NCBI RefSeq assembly: GCF_021390435.2
Contig: NZ_JAJVCN010000001.1
Location: 2,976,001 to 3,040,000 of the forward strand
DNA length: 64,000 nt
Direction of reading: 5' to 3'
DNA from: Kibdelosporangium philippinense
GTDB lineage: Bacteria; Actinomycetota; Actinomycetes; Mycobacteriales; Pseudonocardiaceae
Shown: positions 25,546-34,828 of the stretch, piece after piece
Numbering within the stretch: position 1 is the first letter of the stretch
Layout of the letters: each line of letters begins with the position of its first letter
Notes under the pieces: generated by a model
What the model was told of the DNA's origin: nothing
Database searches by the model: none
What the model saw: the letters and a program-made list of their open reading frames with translations, nothing else
Program-made: the position numbers and the translations under genes

Positions 25546-27510
25546 TCACGCGTTGTTGCCGGGCCATCCGTCGATCAGCGTGCCGAGCGCCTCGGCTGGG
25601 GCGTCGGGGATGTTCGCGGCCTGGGTGGCCGTCGCGCGCAGTTTCGACCGTTCGGCGAGGAGCCATGTTCGTGCGGCCGCGGCTGAGGTGAATGTCAGTC
25701 CGCCTGTTTCCGTTGAATTCTCGCGAGTTGTGGCTCGCTGCAAGGCATTGCGTGCTGTGGCGGCGTAGAACTTCACGACCCTGGTCAACACTTCGTGGCA
25801 CGCGCGCTGGCCGTCGATGGCGTGCGCGCGGCTGCGAGCGAAGTCTCTGATCGGTGTGAGCAGGCGATAGTGGTCGCCGGGGCCGGAGTCGACAAAGTGA
25901 CTGTCCGCCAATGCTTCCAGCAGGTCCTCGGTTTCGTCGACGGGGAGGTCGAGCGCTGCCGCCGCTGCCGCCAACGAGATGTCCGGGCCGACCGGGATCG
26001 CGAGCAGTCGCAAAGCGCGTGCTTGTTTGGTTGGTAGGTCGTGCAAGGCGGATTCGTAGGCCTCCATGCCGATGTCGACCGTACGAAGCCGTTTCAGTGC
26101 GGTCCGCAGACTCCATTCCGGACGCGCGGCGACGCGCGCGGCGACTGTGTGGATGAGGTGCGGCAGTCCAGCGGTTCGGCGCGCGAGCAGCCTGGCTTCT
26201 TCTGGCTCGGTTCGTGTCCGCTCTTCGCCGACGATGTGGCTGAACAGCGTGAGGGAGTCCTCTTCGGACAGTTCAGTCAACTTGTGCCATGCCGCGCAGG
26301 TCAGACCGTCCAGCCTGGACCTGCTGGTGATGACCACGGCAGGCCCGTTGCTGCCGGGGAGCAACGAATAGACCTGTTCGATGTCCGTGGCGTTGTCCAG
26401 AATCAGCAGGATTCTGCGTCCGGTCGTCATCGAACGCCACAGTGCGACACGCTCCGCACGAGAGTCTGGGACGGTCGCCAATGAGCTACGAAGCAGCACA
26501 GCCAACGGATCGTCGGTCGACTGCAGGTTCACAAAGTACTGTCCATCCGGGAAACACCCGGCAACTTTGTGTCCGATGTGGATGGCGGTGGTGGTCTTGC
26601 CGACTCCGGCGAGTCCCGTGAGGCCGACGATCGGAATGGTCGCGCTCGTGTTGGTCAGGGTGGTCGCCAACTGATGGACCATGCGGTCGCGTCCGGTGAA
26701 TGTGTGCATGCCTGGCGGGAGCTGGGCTGGACGGCGGACCGGCTCGGACACCGTCAGGTCCGGATCGGACTGCAGGATCCGCTGGTGCATCCGCTGCAGC
26801 TCCGGGCCGGGATCGATGCCGAGTTCCTCGGCGAAGAGGCGCTGTGACTCCTGGTAGAGCGCGAGCGCCTCGGCCTGCCTGCCGGACCGGTACAGGGCAA
26901 GCATGAGCAGCTCACGCGGGCGTTCCCTGAGCGGGTGTTCCTTGATCAACGGCATCAGGCCGGCCATCGTCTCGGCGTGCTTGCCCAGTTTGAGGTCGGC
27001 TTCGGCGAGGTCTTCGGTCACCGCGAGCTTGATCTGGGCTAACCGGACGCGTTCGGCTTCGACGTACTCGCCATGGATCCCGGTGAGGGGAGTGCCCTGC
27101 CACAGCGAAAGCGCGGTCCGCAGTTCCAGCGACTGCACCTCGATGTCCCCGCTTCGCTTGGCCTCCCTGGCGACGTTGATCCGCCGTTGAAACGCGGCGA
27201 GGTCGAGGTTGTCCGGGTCGGATGACAGCACGTAACCGCCGCCGACGGTCTTGAGGGTCGTCGCTGGACGGCCGTCACCAAAGGCGCGCCTCAGCCGTGA
27301 AACGTACGAGCGCACCATCCCGGAGACGCCGGGTGGCGCCGCGTTGCCCCAAATGGCCGCGACGAGGTCGTCCTGCGTGGCCACGGCACCGTCACGCAAC
27401 AAGAGCAAGCCGAGGACCGCACGCTGCCGTGGCGTTCCGAGGTCTACCTCGGTTTTGTCCATCCACGCCCGCAGCGGTCCAAGCACCTCGAACCGCAGTT
27501 CACCCCGCAC
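25546..27510 (-). CDS. SARP-type regulator with NB-ARC domain (AfsR/DnrI/RedD family)
   Basis: 654 residues from GTG 27510, which has GGGAGG 11 bases upstream; the open frame continues to 28050 without resemblance. Order: OmpR-like winged helix (5-95, RQRAVLGLLLLRDGAV, YVSRLRRAFGDG), bacterial transcriptional activator domain (100-250, TPLTGIHGEYVEAERVRL, LFAEELGIDPGPEL), NB-ARC ATPase with P-loop GLAGVGKTTTA (about 299-309) and Walker B RRILLILDNA. It ends after the ARC helical part, without the TPR half of AfsR. Such proteins activate secondary-metabolite genes from direct repeats; no biosynthetic cluster is adjacent, so its target is unknown. Confidence 0.85.
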   Translation of the reverse strand: MRGELRFEVLGPLRAWMDKTEVDLGTPRQRAVLGLLLLRDGAVATQDDLVAAIWGNAAPPGVSGMVRSYVSRLRRAFGDGRPATTLKTVGGGYVLSSDPDNLDLAAFQRRINVAREAKRSGDIEVQSLELRTALSLWQGTPLTGIHGEYVEAERVRLAQIKLAVTEDLAEADLKLGKHAETMAGLMPLIKEHPLRERPRELLMLALYRSGRQAEALALYQESQRLFAEELGIDPGPELQRMHQRILQSDPDLTVSEPVRRPAQLPPGMHTFTGRDRMVHQLATTLTNTSATIPIVGLTGLAGVGKTTTAIHIGHKVAGCFPDGQYFVNLQSTDDPLAVLLRSSLATVPDSRAERVALWRSMTTGRRILLILDNATDIEQVYSLLPGSNGPAVVITSRSRLDGLTCAAWHKLTELSEEDSLTLFSHIVGEERTRTEPEEARLLARRTAGLPHLIHTVAARVAARPEWSLRTALKRLRTVDIGMEAYESALHDLPTKQARALRLLAIPVGPDISLAAAAAALDLPVDETEDLLEALADSHFVDSGPGDHYRLLTPIRDFARSRAHAIDGQRACHEVLTRVVKFYAATARNALQRATTRENSTETGGLTFTSAAAARTWLLAERSKLRATATQAANIPDAPAEALGTLIDGWPGNNA

Positions 27511-27699
27511 CGCGCGTCGCCCTCCCGTAACCTTTTGTCTCCCTGAACGCGAGACTAGGCGGGCGTTCAACGAAGTGCCCAGGTCGAGCCTTACGGTTGC
27601 CTGACGAGTTGACCAAGTCTCGCCACGACTCTCACCGAACCGACCGACGTCTGATACGCAGAGTAACCGTTTGACCGTGCTCGCTAATGTCCATGGCTG

Positions 27700-28440
27700 A
27701 TGGAAGAGCTGCTCGCTGGCGGGAACATGAACGCCGGCGTTGTGAAGATCGGTGACACCGTGCGCCGCCCAGCAGGCCCCTGGACACCGTCGGTGCACGC
27801 TTTGCTGGAGCACCTGCAGTCGGTCGGCTACCCGGCGCCGAAGCCGCTGGGTTTGGACTCGCTGGGCCGCGAAGTGCTGGAGTTCGTGCCCGGCGCAGTC
27901 CGCGACGCAATGGAACCCGACCACGCGCTGGTGCGAGTCGCATGGTTGATCAGGGACTTCCACGACGCGGTCGCCAGCTTCGTACCGCCCGCGGACGCGA
28001 CGTGGCAGGTGTTGATCCCCGCTGACGGTGCCGAGATCATCGCCCACCACGACCTGGCGCCCTGGAATCTGGTGGTCGGCGAACAGCGATGGGCCTTCAT
28101 CGACTGGGACGTCGCGGCACCCGGGACGCGCCTATGGGACCTCGCTTTGTCTGCACAGTCGTTCGCGCCGCTCGCTGACCACGTGCCTACCGCGACGTCA
28201 GCGCGTCGGTTGCGCTTGTTCGTCAACGCCTATGGCCTGGACGAGGCAGAGCGTCACGCGCTTCTCGGCCTGCTCGCGCCACGTTGCTGGGCGATGCATG
28301 ACTTCCTCGCCGCGCAGGCCGCTCTCGGCACGCAGCCTTGGACGCGGCTATGGCACGAGGGGCACGGCGTGAGCTGGCGTGGCTTTGCCGAGCACATCAC
28401 ACGCCACGAGTCGGTATGGGCACGGGCGTTGCTCGACTGA
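27700..28440 (+). CDS. aminoglycoside phosphotransferase-family kinase
   Basis: 246 residues. APH-fold catalytic loop IAHHDLAPWNLV (Asp118, Asn123) and metal-binding FIDWDVAAPG (Asp135 or 137), then LWDLALSA as in the family. The N-lobe is short, starting at VVKIGDTVRRP, like choline/fructosamine-kinase-related members of unknown substrate in actinomycetes. It need not confer drug resistance. It diverges from the SARP gene across 189 bases with no further gene, and is followed closely by a small membrane protein. Confidence 0.8.
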   Translation: MEELLAGGNMNAGVVKIGDTVRRPAGPWTPSVHALLEHLQSVGYPAPKPLGLDSLGREVLEFVPGAVRDAMEPDHALVRVAWLIRDFHDAVASFVPPADATWQVLIPADGAEIIAHHDLAPWNLVVGEQRWAFIDWDVAAPGTRLWDLALSAQSFAPLADHVPTATSARRLRLFVNAYGLDEAERHALLGLLAPRCWAMHDFLAAQAALGTQPWTRLWHEGHGVSWRGFAEHITRHESVWARALLD

Positions 28441-28460
28441 CGCCGTGACAGGATGCGGCT

Positions 28461-28694
28461 ATGTCTCGTCGTACGTCGATTTTCCTGACGGCCTTCGGTG
28501 TGTGGTCGTGGGTCATCTGGATCACTTTCGCCAAGAACCTCTGGGACTCCGACCGGGCATGGGCGGCTGACGGATCGCCGACGGGATATTTCATCGTGCA
28601 CGCGGTGCTGACCGTGGTTTCGTTCGTGCTCGGCACGGTCATCGGCGTCATTGGTTGGCGCGGGCTGCGGACGCGCCGTCGGGAATCCGCGTGA
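28461..28694 (+). CDS. SCO4848-family small membrane protein
   Basis: 77 residues with two membrane helices (SIFLTAFGVWSWVIWITFA near 6-24 and VLTVVSFVLGTVIGVIGWRG near 49-68). WSWVIWITFAKNLWxS and the GW-RG end fit the SCO4848 family, a conserved actinobacterial membrane protein of unknown role. It starts 21 bases after the kinase and could be co-transcribed. Confidence 0.7.
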   Translation: MSRRTSIFLTAFGVWSWVIWITFAKNLWDSDRAWAADGSPTGYFIVHAVLTVVSFVLGTVIGVIGWRGLRTRRRESA

Positions 28695-28727
28695 CGGCTG
28701 GTTGATGGTGGGCCATCATGTAGCGCT

Positions 28728-29090
28728 GTGGAGTCCACCCGAGTGGATCGCTGGTTGTGGGCGGTCCGGCTGACGAAAACCCGAACGGATGCCGCGGCCG
28801 CGTGCCGTGGCGGACACGTGCGCGTCAACGGTCGGCCCGCGAAAGCCGCCACCAGCGTCACCCCAGGTGACGAGGTCCGCGCCCGCGTCGGCGCCACCAC
28901 GCGAGTCGTCGAGGTCGTCCGGGTCATCCAGAAACGCGTCGGCGCACCCGACGCCGTGACCTGCTACATCGACCGCACACCCAAGCCGCCACCGACCGCG
29001 AGCGCACCCGTGGCCATCCGAGACCGCGGCGCGGGCAGGCCAACCAAACGCGATCGCCGCGTCCTTGACAAGTTCAGATCTGGATTTTGA
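28728..29090 (+). CDS. S4-domain RNA-binding protein (Hsp15/HslR-like)
   Basis: 120 residues. RVDRWLWAVRLTKTRTDAAAAC and GHVRVNGRPAKAATSVTPGDEV form the S4 domain (about 5-60), with a basic tail KRDRRVLDKFRSGF as in HslR. In E. coli Hsp15 binds stalled 50S subunits carrying nascent chains; the actinobacterial homologues are little studied. GTG or ATG context weak; start GTG 28728. It overlaps the next gene by one base (TGATG). Confidence 0.85.
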   Translation: MESTRVDRWLWAVRLTKTRTDAAAACRGGHVRVNGRPAKAATSVTPGDEVRARVGATTRVVEVVRVIQKRVGAPDAVTCYIDRTPKPPPTASAPVAIRDRGAGRPTKRDRRVLDKFRSGF

Positions 29091-29674
29091 TGCTTCACCG
29101 AGAAATACGCGCGCTTTATACGGACACGACAATCACGGTCTACCAGGCCTACCGGCCATCTATCGGCCTGCGAGCGGCCCGGGACGGCCGCTTCCCAGCT
29201 GAGTGGAAACGCGACCGGATGACGTGGATAAAGCCATCGTTCCTATGGATGATGTACCGCTGCGGCTGGGCGGAGAAAGAAGGCCAGGAAACGGTACTGG
29301 CGATCGAGATCACCCGTACCGGCTTCGAATGGGCGCTGCGCAACGCATGCCTCTCGCACTACGTCCCGGACAAGCACGCGGACGAGAAGACATGGAAACG
29401 CCAACTGGCGACGGCACCGACCAGGGTGCAGTGGGACCCTGAGCGCAACCTGCGTTTGAACCCGTTGTCGTATCGCTCCCTCCAGTTGGGCTTGGCAGGC
29501 GAAGCCGCGCACAAATTTGCCGACTCGTGGATCGTGTCCATCGCGGACAGGACTGCGCTCGCGCGGGAGATTCACGAATTGGTTCGGGCTGGGGATCTCG
29601 ATGCTGCTGAGGACCTTTTGCCTCGCGAGCAGCCGTATCCGATCGAGGACGAGGTCGTGGCCCACCTCCGCTGA
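29090..29674 (+). CDS. DUF4291 family protein
   Basis: 194 residues. EIRALYTDTTITVYQAY, DRMTWIKPSFLWMMYRCGW and QETVLAIEITRTGFEWAL are the conserved blocks of DUF4291, found in bacteria and fungi without known activity; conserved Arg, Trp and Lys residues suggest an enzyme or nucleotide binder. ATG 29090 overlaps the S4 gene stop, so the two are coupled. Confidence 0.85.
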   Translation: MLHREIRALYTDTTITVYQAYRPSIGLRAARDGRFPAEWKRDRMTWIKPSFLWMMYRCGWAEKEGQETVLAIEITRTGFEWALRNACLSHYVPDKHADEKTWKRQLATAPTRVQWDPERNLRLNPLSYRSLQLGLAGEAAHKFADSWIVSIADRTALAREIHELVRAGDLDAAEDLLPREQPYPIEDEVVAHLR

Positions 29675-29719
29675 GGTTTTGCGCTTGCAGGAACCTTGCA
29701 CCAGCTTGATTGAAGATGG

Positions 29720-30200
29720 CTTCGATTCGTTGGAAGGCAATGGCTGGTGAAGCCCTCGGCCTGCCCGAGGGGTTCACCGTGCTGAGCTGGGGCGCCAAGC
29801 CGGGGCGTGGCAGGGCTGGCTGGGCATGCCAACCAAGTCGGGCAGGGCCTGGGCGGGCTGGGCATGTGGAATCAGGTGCCATGCCGGGTCAGGCGCCATG
29901 CGAGGTGGGCTGTGACTGGGTTGTGGCAGGGCACGCCGGGTCAGGCGCCGTGCTGGGTTGGGTTGCCGTGCAGAGGTGGGCTGTGGCGTGCCGTGGCGGG
30001 TTGAGCTATGACTGGGCTTTGACGTGGCATGGCGGGCTAGGTGCCGGGCCGAATTCGCGTAGTGGTTCTGGTGGGCGGCTTGGCAGGGCGGGCGTGACGA
30101 GCATGGTTGTTCGTCGCGCCCGCCTTGGATTGCGTGCCAATGCCAGGAACTTAAGGTTCGGGGTTCGGTCGAGACTGTGGACGGGTGCGGGCTGTTGACC
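29720..30200. repeat. G-rich region with degenerate tandem repeats, probably non-coding
   Basis: About 480 bases of plus-strand G-rich sequence. GCCGGGTCAGGCGCC occurs at 29883-29897 and 29935-29949; GAGGTGGGCTGTG at 29902-29914 and 29973-29985; GGGCTGGGCATG-like units recur near 29810-29860. Open frames exist on both strands but read as Pro/Ser/His or Gly/Trp-rich low complexity without ribosome sites. The whole gap 29675-30516 has no gene I can support; near 30309 an AAGGTGGCCTTCACTGCGTT element resembles intergenic repeats of Amycolatopsis relatives. Confidence 0.55.
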
Positions 30201-30516
30201 TGCGGTGATCTGTGGCTGGCGCGGGTGGGACTGGCCGCCCGGGCGAGGAGTGCGGGCATGACGTGACGTTCAGGGGTGCGAAGGCCGAGTCTGGTGCGTT
30301 GAGTGCAGTCAAGGTGGCCTTCACTGCGTTGCGTTCCGTGGTAGGTGGGGCTGGTGTGGCATGTGTGGCTGACGAGGCGATTTTTTGTCCTTAGTGGACC
30401 TTGAGGTGCTCGGAAGCGGCCAGCCCGCGGACTTGGTTAAGTTCCTGGCATTGGGATTGCGCGCGGAGTTGGTGGGCGCGCAGGTCTGACCGATCGCGGA
30501 GGGTTCCGGGATGGGC

Positions 30517-31197
30517 TTAGTCGGTGCGTCCGCGGTTGTCGAGGAGTAGTGGCGCGCGGCCGTTGATGCTGTATCGGACGTGCATGACATCCCGCGTGCT
30601 CACGACCCGGGTTGTTGTCAGCTCAATTCCTTCCTTTTCGCCGAGTTCCAGCTCGGCATCTAGTAGCCGCATGCCCGTTCCGAGGATGACGGGTGCGATG
30701 TGCAGGTCGAGTTCGTCGAGCAGTCCTGCGGCCAGTACCTGCCGGACCAGGGTGCCGCCGCCGGCAACAGCCACGTTCTTTCCATCGGCGACGGCTTTGG
30801 CCTGTTCAATGGCGCTGGCGACGCCCTCGGTGACGTACGTGAAGCTTGTTCCTCCCTTGCGTTGCAGGACTGGTCGTGGGCGGTGGGTTACGACGAACAC
30901 CGGGGCGCGGAACGGTGGCTCCTCGCCCCAGGGGACCTCGCCGCCGTCTGCCATGCGGCGTCCCATTACGTATGCGCCGGCGGCCTCGAAGTTCTCGGCG
31001 ATGATGTCCGAACTGACGTCCGACTCACCGCCTGCGAAGCCCTGCCGTTCCCGCCACGCCATCGCATTGGTCGCCCAGCGCGTGATGCGGTAGAACCCCG
31101 CGCACTCGGCGGACTGCATCCAGTCGTCACCGTCGTAGCGCGGACCGGCGTAGAAGCCGTCCAGTGACACCGACATCTGCGCGGTTACCTTGGTCAT
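30517..31197 (-). CDS. dihydrofolate reductase-family protein (RibD C-terminal domain)
   Basis: 226 residues. VTAQMSVSLDGFYAGP (4-19), YVMGRRMADGG, PVFVVTHRP, VAVAGGGTLVRQVLAAGLLDELDLHIAPVILGTG (in parts, about 142-175) define the RibD_C/DHFR-like NADPH-binding fold. In such stand-alone actinobacterial proteins the substrate is unknown; they are annotated as deaminase-reductases. It follows a hydrolase gene by 75 bases holding a small GATGCCC hairpin and may be co-transcribed with it. Confidence 0.85.
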   Translation of the reverse strand: MTKVTAQMSVSLDGFYAGPRYDGDDWMQSAECAGFYRITRWATNAMAWRERQGFAGGESDVSSDIIAENFEAAGAYVMGRRMADGGEVPWGEEPPFRAPVFVVTHRPRPVLQRKGGTSFTYVTEGVASAIEQAKAVADGKNVAVAGGGTLVRQVLAAGLLDELDLHIAPVILGTGMRLLDAELELGEKEGIELTTTRVVSTRDVMHVRYSINGRAPLLLDNRGRTD

Positions 31198-31272
31198 CGC
31201 GCTGCCTGCCTTCCTTCCGGCGATGCCCAGCGGGCATCACTCGGTAGGGAGTCGGAGCTGATCGGCCGGCTT

Positions 31273-32076
31273 CTACATCGCCGTGAAGAATTTGTGTAAG
31301 ACCGGTCCGAGCACCGATGGGTCGGCGACGTGTGTCTGGTTGGCGATGACCTGACGTTCGGCGACCGGTAATGCGGCGGCCAACACCTCAGCGGCCGCAT
31401 CGAAGAAGCCGGGTTGCAGACCGCCCATGTGGGGATCCGGAACACCGCCCGTGGCAACAAGGACGGGTTGCGTGACCGACGCCAACCGCGACGCGGGGAC
31501 GGGCCCGTCTCCAATACAGGCAGCGTCGTACGCGAGCGTGGGAGCGAGGGCCTCCAAACCGGGCCAGAACGGTGATTCACGCGCGCCAGCGATGTCTTCG
31601 GGTGACGAACCGGCCAAACCCATGAAGAGTTCGACAGCTTCGCCACGTCTGCCCGCGGACAAGGCCGCGATGAGTTGATCAACGTAGTGTGACCAGACGT
31701 TCACCATGTTTTCGTCCGCCATGTAAGGAACTTCATACACCGCAAGGCTGGCTATGGGCAGGCCGGACGCGGCCGCTTCCAGTGCGAGCGCTCCGCCGGA
31801 GGACGCGCCGAACACATGCGCCGGGCCGTCGACGACTGACATCACCGCGGCGAGGTCTTCTACCTCGCGCGACAGGAAATAGGGGAGTGTGTCGCCGCTG
31901 TCACCGCGCCCTCTTCGGGCGTAGTTGAGCACCGTGAACCATTGCGCCAGGGCTTCTGCCAGTGGCGCGTTTTCCGTGCCGTCGTCGAGACCGCCGCCGA
32001 CGAGCACCACCGCTGGGCCTGAGCCGCGCGTGGTGTACGCGATCTGGGTGCTGTCTTGGGACTTCAGGTAGTTCAT
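31273..32076 (-). CDS. alpha/beta hydrolase
   Basis: 267 residues from ATG 32076 (GAGAGGAGTC upstream). SQDSTQIAYTTRGSGPAVVLVGGG opens the fold; the nucleophile is Ser in VFGASSGGALALEAA (about 95), and a C-terminal ANQTHVADP supplies the His. Belongs to the haloperoxidase/epoxide hydrolase-like group; substrate unknown. It diverges from the acetoacetate-decarboxylase-like gene; DHFR-like gene follows on the same strand. Confidence 0.8.
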   Translation of the reverse strand: MNYLKSQDSTQIAYTTRGSGPAVVLVGGGLDDGTENAPLAEALAQWFTVLNYARRGRGDSGDTLPYFLSREVEDLAAVMSVVDGPAHVFGASSGGALALEAAASGLPIASLAVYEVPYMADENMVNVWSHYVDQLIAALSAGRRGEAVELFMGLAGSSPEDIAGARESPFWPGLEALAPTLAYDAACIGDGPVPASRLASVTQPVLVATGGVPDPHMGGLQPGFFDAAAEVLAAALPVAERQVIANQTHVADPSVLGPVLHKFFTAM

Positions 32077-32251
32077 GGGTGACTCCTCTCTGTGTTTCTT
32101 CACGCTAGCCGAGGGGTCTGACAATCCGGCGAGAAGACGCCGATGGCCCGTCAGCCCGGCAATCGTTAGCTAGGCTCACAGTGCGCACTCGCAGGCGCCT
32201 CAGGAGTCCGTTGTGGACATTGTGAACCTGGGATATACGAGGAGATTCTCC

Positions 32252-33166
32252 ATGACTGACGGTTCGAACATTCCTCGGCGCAGCCTGATCGCCGGCGGAA
32301 TGGCCGCTGTGGCCGGTACCGGCCTCGCCGCGCAGGCAGAGGCGACCACGCTGCCACCGAACGAACTGAAGGGGTACAGCCTTCCCTTGAGTGCCAAGGG
32401 TGAGGCCAACATCGTCGGCGCGCCGCCGTGGAACTACGTCGGCGATCTGGTCGGTGTGGAGTTCTGGACGACCCCAGAGGCCGCACAGGCCGCGCTGCCA
32501 GCGGGATTGACGCCGGACCCGGTCACGAACGGGCACGGCTACGCCCTTTTCATCGACTGGCAGTTCACCACGGGTGACCGGCAGGACTACTTGGACCCGG
32601 TGCGCAGCCAGTACTCGGAGTTCCTTGTCCTGCTTGACGCCCGGTTCCAGACCACGAACGTGGCATGGTGCCCGTTCATCTGGGTGGACAACGACGCATC
32701 CCTTGCCAGGGGCTGGTTCCAGGGCTTCCCGAAGAAGATCGGCCAGGTCCACCAGACCCGCGCCTACTCGGTGCCAAGCAAGGCCGCCCCGGTCCTCGGC
32801 CCTGGCGGAACGTTCGCTGGCACCCTGTCGGCAGCCGGGCGCCGCCTGGCGGAAGGCCAGGTCACGCTGCAGAACACGATCCCGAACCTGCCTGCGCTGT
32901 CCCGGTCGATCGTCAACCTCCGGCACTTCCCGCAGCTGCGGGCCGGGCAGTACAACAACCCGGCGGTGCACGAGCTGACTCTGTCCATTTTGGATGGTGT
33001 GCAGCTCGGGACGACCTGGGCGGGTTCCGGCAAGCTCCAGTTCTTCCCCGCCCCGGGTGAGGAACTCGCGGACCTGCGAATTGTCCGGACCGGACAAGGT
33101 TTCCGCAGCACGCTGGCCTACTCGGTGTCCGATTTGCGGATTCTGACCGGGCCGAACGCGGGCTGA
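32252..33166 (+). CDS. acetoacetate decarboxylase-superfamily protein, Tat-type leader
   Basis: 304 residues from ATG 32252 with AGGAG eight bases upstream. PRRSLIAGGMAAVAGTG resembles a twin-arginine signal. The core GAPPWNYVGDLVGVEFWTTPE, WCPFIWVDNDASLARGWFQGFPKKIGQV matches the acetoacetate decarboxylase superfamily, where the paired Lys (KK here near 165) forms the Schiff base in true decarboxylases. Distant members do other chemistry (aldolase-dehydratases in natural product routes), so the reaction is unknown. Followed by a good terminator. Confidence 0.75.
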   Translation: MTDGSNIPRRSLIAGGMAAVAGTGLAAQAEATTLPPNELKGYSLPLSAKGEANIVGAPPWNYVGDLVGVEFWTTPEAAQAALPAGLTPDPVTNGHGYALFIDWQFTTGDRQDYLDPVRSQYSEFLVLLDARFQTTNVAWCPFIWVDNDASLARGWFQGFPKKIGQVHQTRAYSVPSKAAPVLGPGGTFAGTLSAAGRRLAEGQVTLQNTIPNLPALSRSIVNLRHFPQLRAGQYNNPAVHELTLSILDGVQLGTTWAGSGKLQFFPAPGEELADLRIVRTGQGFRSTLAYSVSDLRILTGPNAG

Positions 33167-33171
33167 CCAAG

Positions 33172-33199
33172 AAGGTGGGGACTCGCCGGTCCCCGCCTT
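33172..33199 (+). terminator. terminator of the acetoacetate-decarboxylase-like gene
   Basis: AAGGTGGGGAC / GTCCCCGCCTT, 11 bp with one G-U pair, 6-base loop, followed by TCTCTT. Confidence 0.75.
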
Positions 33200-33231
33200 T
33201 CTCTTGACCCAGTCAGTCCAAATAAGCAACT

Positions 33232-34308
33232 ATGCAGGTAGACGACATGGAGGGCGGTACGGCGGTGCGAACGGCGACGACCGTCGAGGCCTCGAGCGGC
33301 TGGCGGGAGGTGTCGGACTTCGTCGTCGAGGCCGAGAAACTGGGCCTCGACGTGTGCTTCGTGGCCGAGGCGTGGGGCTCGGACGGCCCATCAGCGTTGG
33401 GGTACTACGCCGCCCGTACCGAACGAATCCTGCTGGGCTCGGGCATCATCCAAGTTGGCACACGCACCCCCGTCGCGATCGCCCAGACTGCCATCACGTT
33501 GTCGAACCTCTCGGAAGGCCGGTTCCTGCTTGGACTTGGCGCCTCTGGACCGCAAGTGATCGAAGGCCTGCACGGCGTACCGTTCGCCCGGCCACTGGCC
33601 CGCACCCGCGAAACCGTCGAGATCATCCAGCGAGTGCTGGACGGCGGCAAAATCCAGTACCAAGGCGACATCTTCCAGATTCCGCTGCCCGGCGGGGAAG
33701 CCAAGCCGATGCGCCTTTCCGCGCGGCCACAGCATGAAATCCCGATATACCTCGCCACGCTGTCGCCCGCGATGCTGCGGCTGACCGGAGAGATCGCGAA
33801 CGGCTGGCTCGGCACCAGTTTCGTGCCGGAAGGCGCCGCTGACGCGTACTTCAAACACCTGGACGACGGACTGGCCAAAGCCGGACGCACCCGCGAAGAC
33901 CTGGATATCTGCCAGGGCGCGGAAGTGGCGTTCGCACAAGACGAAGACGCGCTGAAAGTCATGATCGCCGGGCGGAAGAAAGAGTTGGCGTTCAGCATCG
34001 GTGGAATGGGCTCGGCGAGCACGAACTACTACAACCAGGCCTACAGCAGGCAAGGCTGGGCGGACGTCGCCGCCGAAATCCGGGAACGCTGGCAGGCAGG
34101 CGACCGCGACGGCGCCGCCGCGTTGGTGACCGACGAAATGGTGCTGGGAACCACTTTGATCGGCACGGAACCCATGGTTCGCGAGCGGCTGCGGGTATGG
34201 CGTGACGCGGGAGTGGACACAGTCAGGCTGTATCCGGCGGGTGAGACGTTGGACGACAGGCTTGCCACGTTGGCCAGAGCGATCGAGATCGCCGAGGAGA
34301 TCGAGTGA
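33232..34308 (+). CDS. LLM-class (F420-dependent type) oxidoreductase
   Basis: 358 residues. Luciferase-like TIM barrel: FVVEAEKLGLDVCFVAEAWGSD, ERILLGSGIIQVGTRTPVAIAQTA, LSEGRFLLGLGASGPQVIEGLHG (in parts), then RTRETVEIIQRVL and the C-terminal LIGTEPMVRERLRVWRDAGVDTVRL. These fit F420-dependent oxidoreductases of actinomycetes rather than FMN monooxygenases, though the cofactor is an inference. First of a three-gene operon with HxlR and SRPBCC genes joined by GTGA overlaps. Confidence 0.85.
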   Translation: MQVDDMEGGTAVRTATTVEASSGWREVSDFVVEAEKLGLDVCFVAEAWGSDGPSALGYYAARTERILLGSGIIQVGTRTPVAIAQTAITLSNLSEGRFLLGLGASGPQVIEGLHGVPFARPLARTRETVEIIQRVLDGGKIQYQGDIFQIPLPGGEAKPMRLSARPQHEIPIYLATLSPAMLRLTGEIANGWLGTSFVPEGAADAYFKHLDDGLAKAGRTREDLDICQGAEVAFAQDEDALKVMIAGRKKELAFSIGGMGSASTNYYNQAYSRQGWADVAAEIRERWQAGDRDGAAALVTDEMVLGTTLIGTEPMVRERLRVWRDAGVDTVRLYPAGETLDDRLATLARAIEIAEEIE

Positions 34309-34805
34309 AGCGGAGTTCGCTGGCGCGATGGCCGTGCTCGATCGCTCGAACCATGGATCTGTTGGGCGACTGGTGGACGCCATTGGTTTTGCGCGAGGCG
34401 TTCTACGGTATCCGCAGGTTCGACGATTTCCAGCGTACGCTTGGGATCGCGCGCAACACGTTGACCGAAAGGCTGAGCCGCCTGGTCACCGAAGGATTGC
34501 TGGAAAAGCAGGCGTACCAGGAAAAACCCGTCAGATACGACTACGTGCTCACCGAAAAGGGACGGGACTTCTTCGGCGTCCTGCTGGCGATGACCCGATG
34601 GGGTGACCGGTGGCTGTCCGGTGTGGACGGACCACCGGTTGCCATGCGGCACGACGCGTGCGGACATGAAGCGCACGCCGAGGTCGTGTGTTCCGCGTGT
34701 GGCGAACACCTTTCATCGGATGACGTGACGATGCGATTCGGGCCTGGCTATCCCGAACGACTGAAGAAACTGCCGGAGGTCCGGCGGCGGTTCGCAGGAC
34801 AGTGA
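34305..34805 (+). CDS. HxlR-family transcriptional regulator
   Basis: 166 residues. CSIARTMDLLGDWWTPLVLREAF, FDDFQRTLGIARNTLTERLSRL and the wing RYDYVLTEKGRDFF are standard HxlR features, including the N-terminal Cys. A C-terminal HDACGHEAHAEVVCSACGEHL adds a zinc-ribbon-like pair seen in some members. GTG start overlaps the oxidoreductase stop. Redox or aldehyde control of its own operon is likely by family habit. Confidence 0.85.
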   Translation: MKRSSLARWPCSIARTMDLLGDWWTPLVLREAFYGIRRFDDFQRTLGIARNTLTERLSRLVTEGLLEKQAYQEKPVRYDYVLTEKGRDFFGVLLAMTRWGDRWLSGVDGPPVAMRHDACGHEAHAEVVCSACGEHLSSDDVTMRFGPGYPERLKKLPEVRRRFAGQ

Positions 34806-34828
34806 CATTGATGGGAGGCAGATCGACA

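Noticed and set aside
29310..30259. Open frames on the minus strand across the G-rich region
   Set aside because: Translations are Pro/Ser/His-rich low complexity and overlap the DUF4291 gene; base skew explains them.
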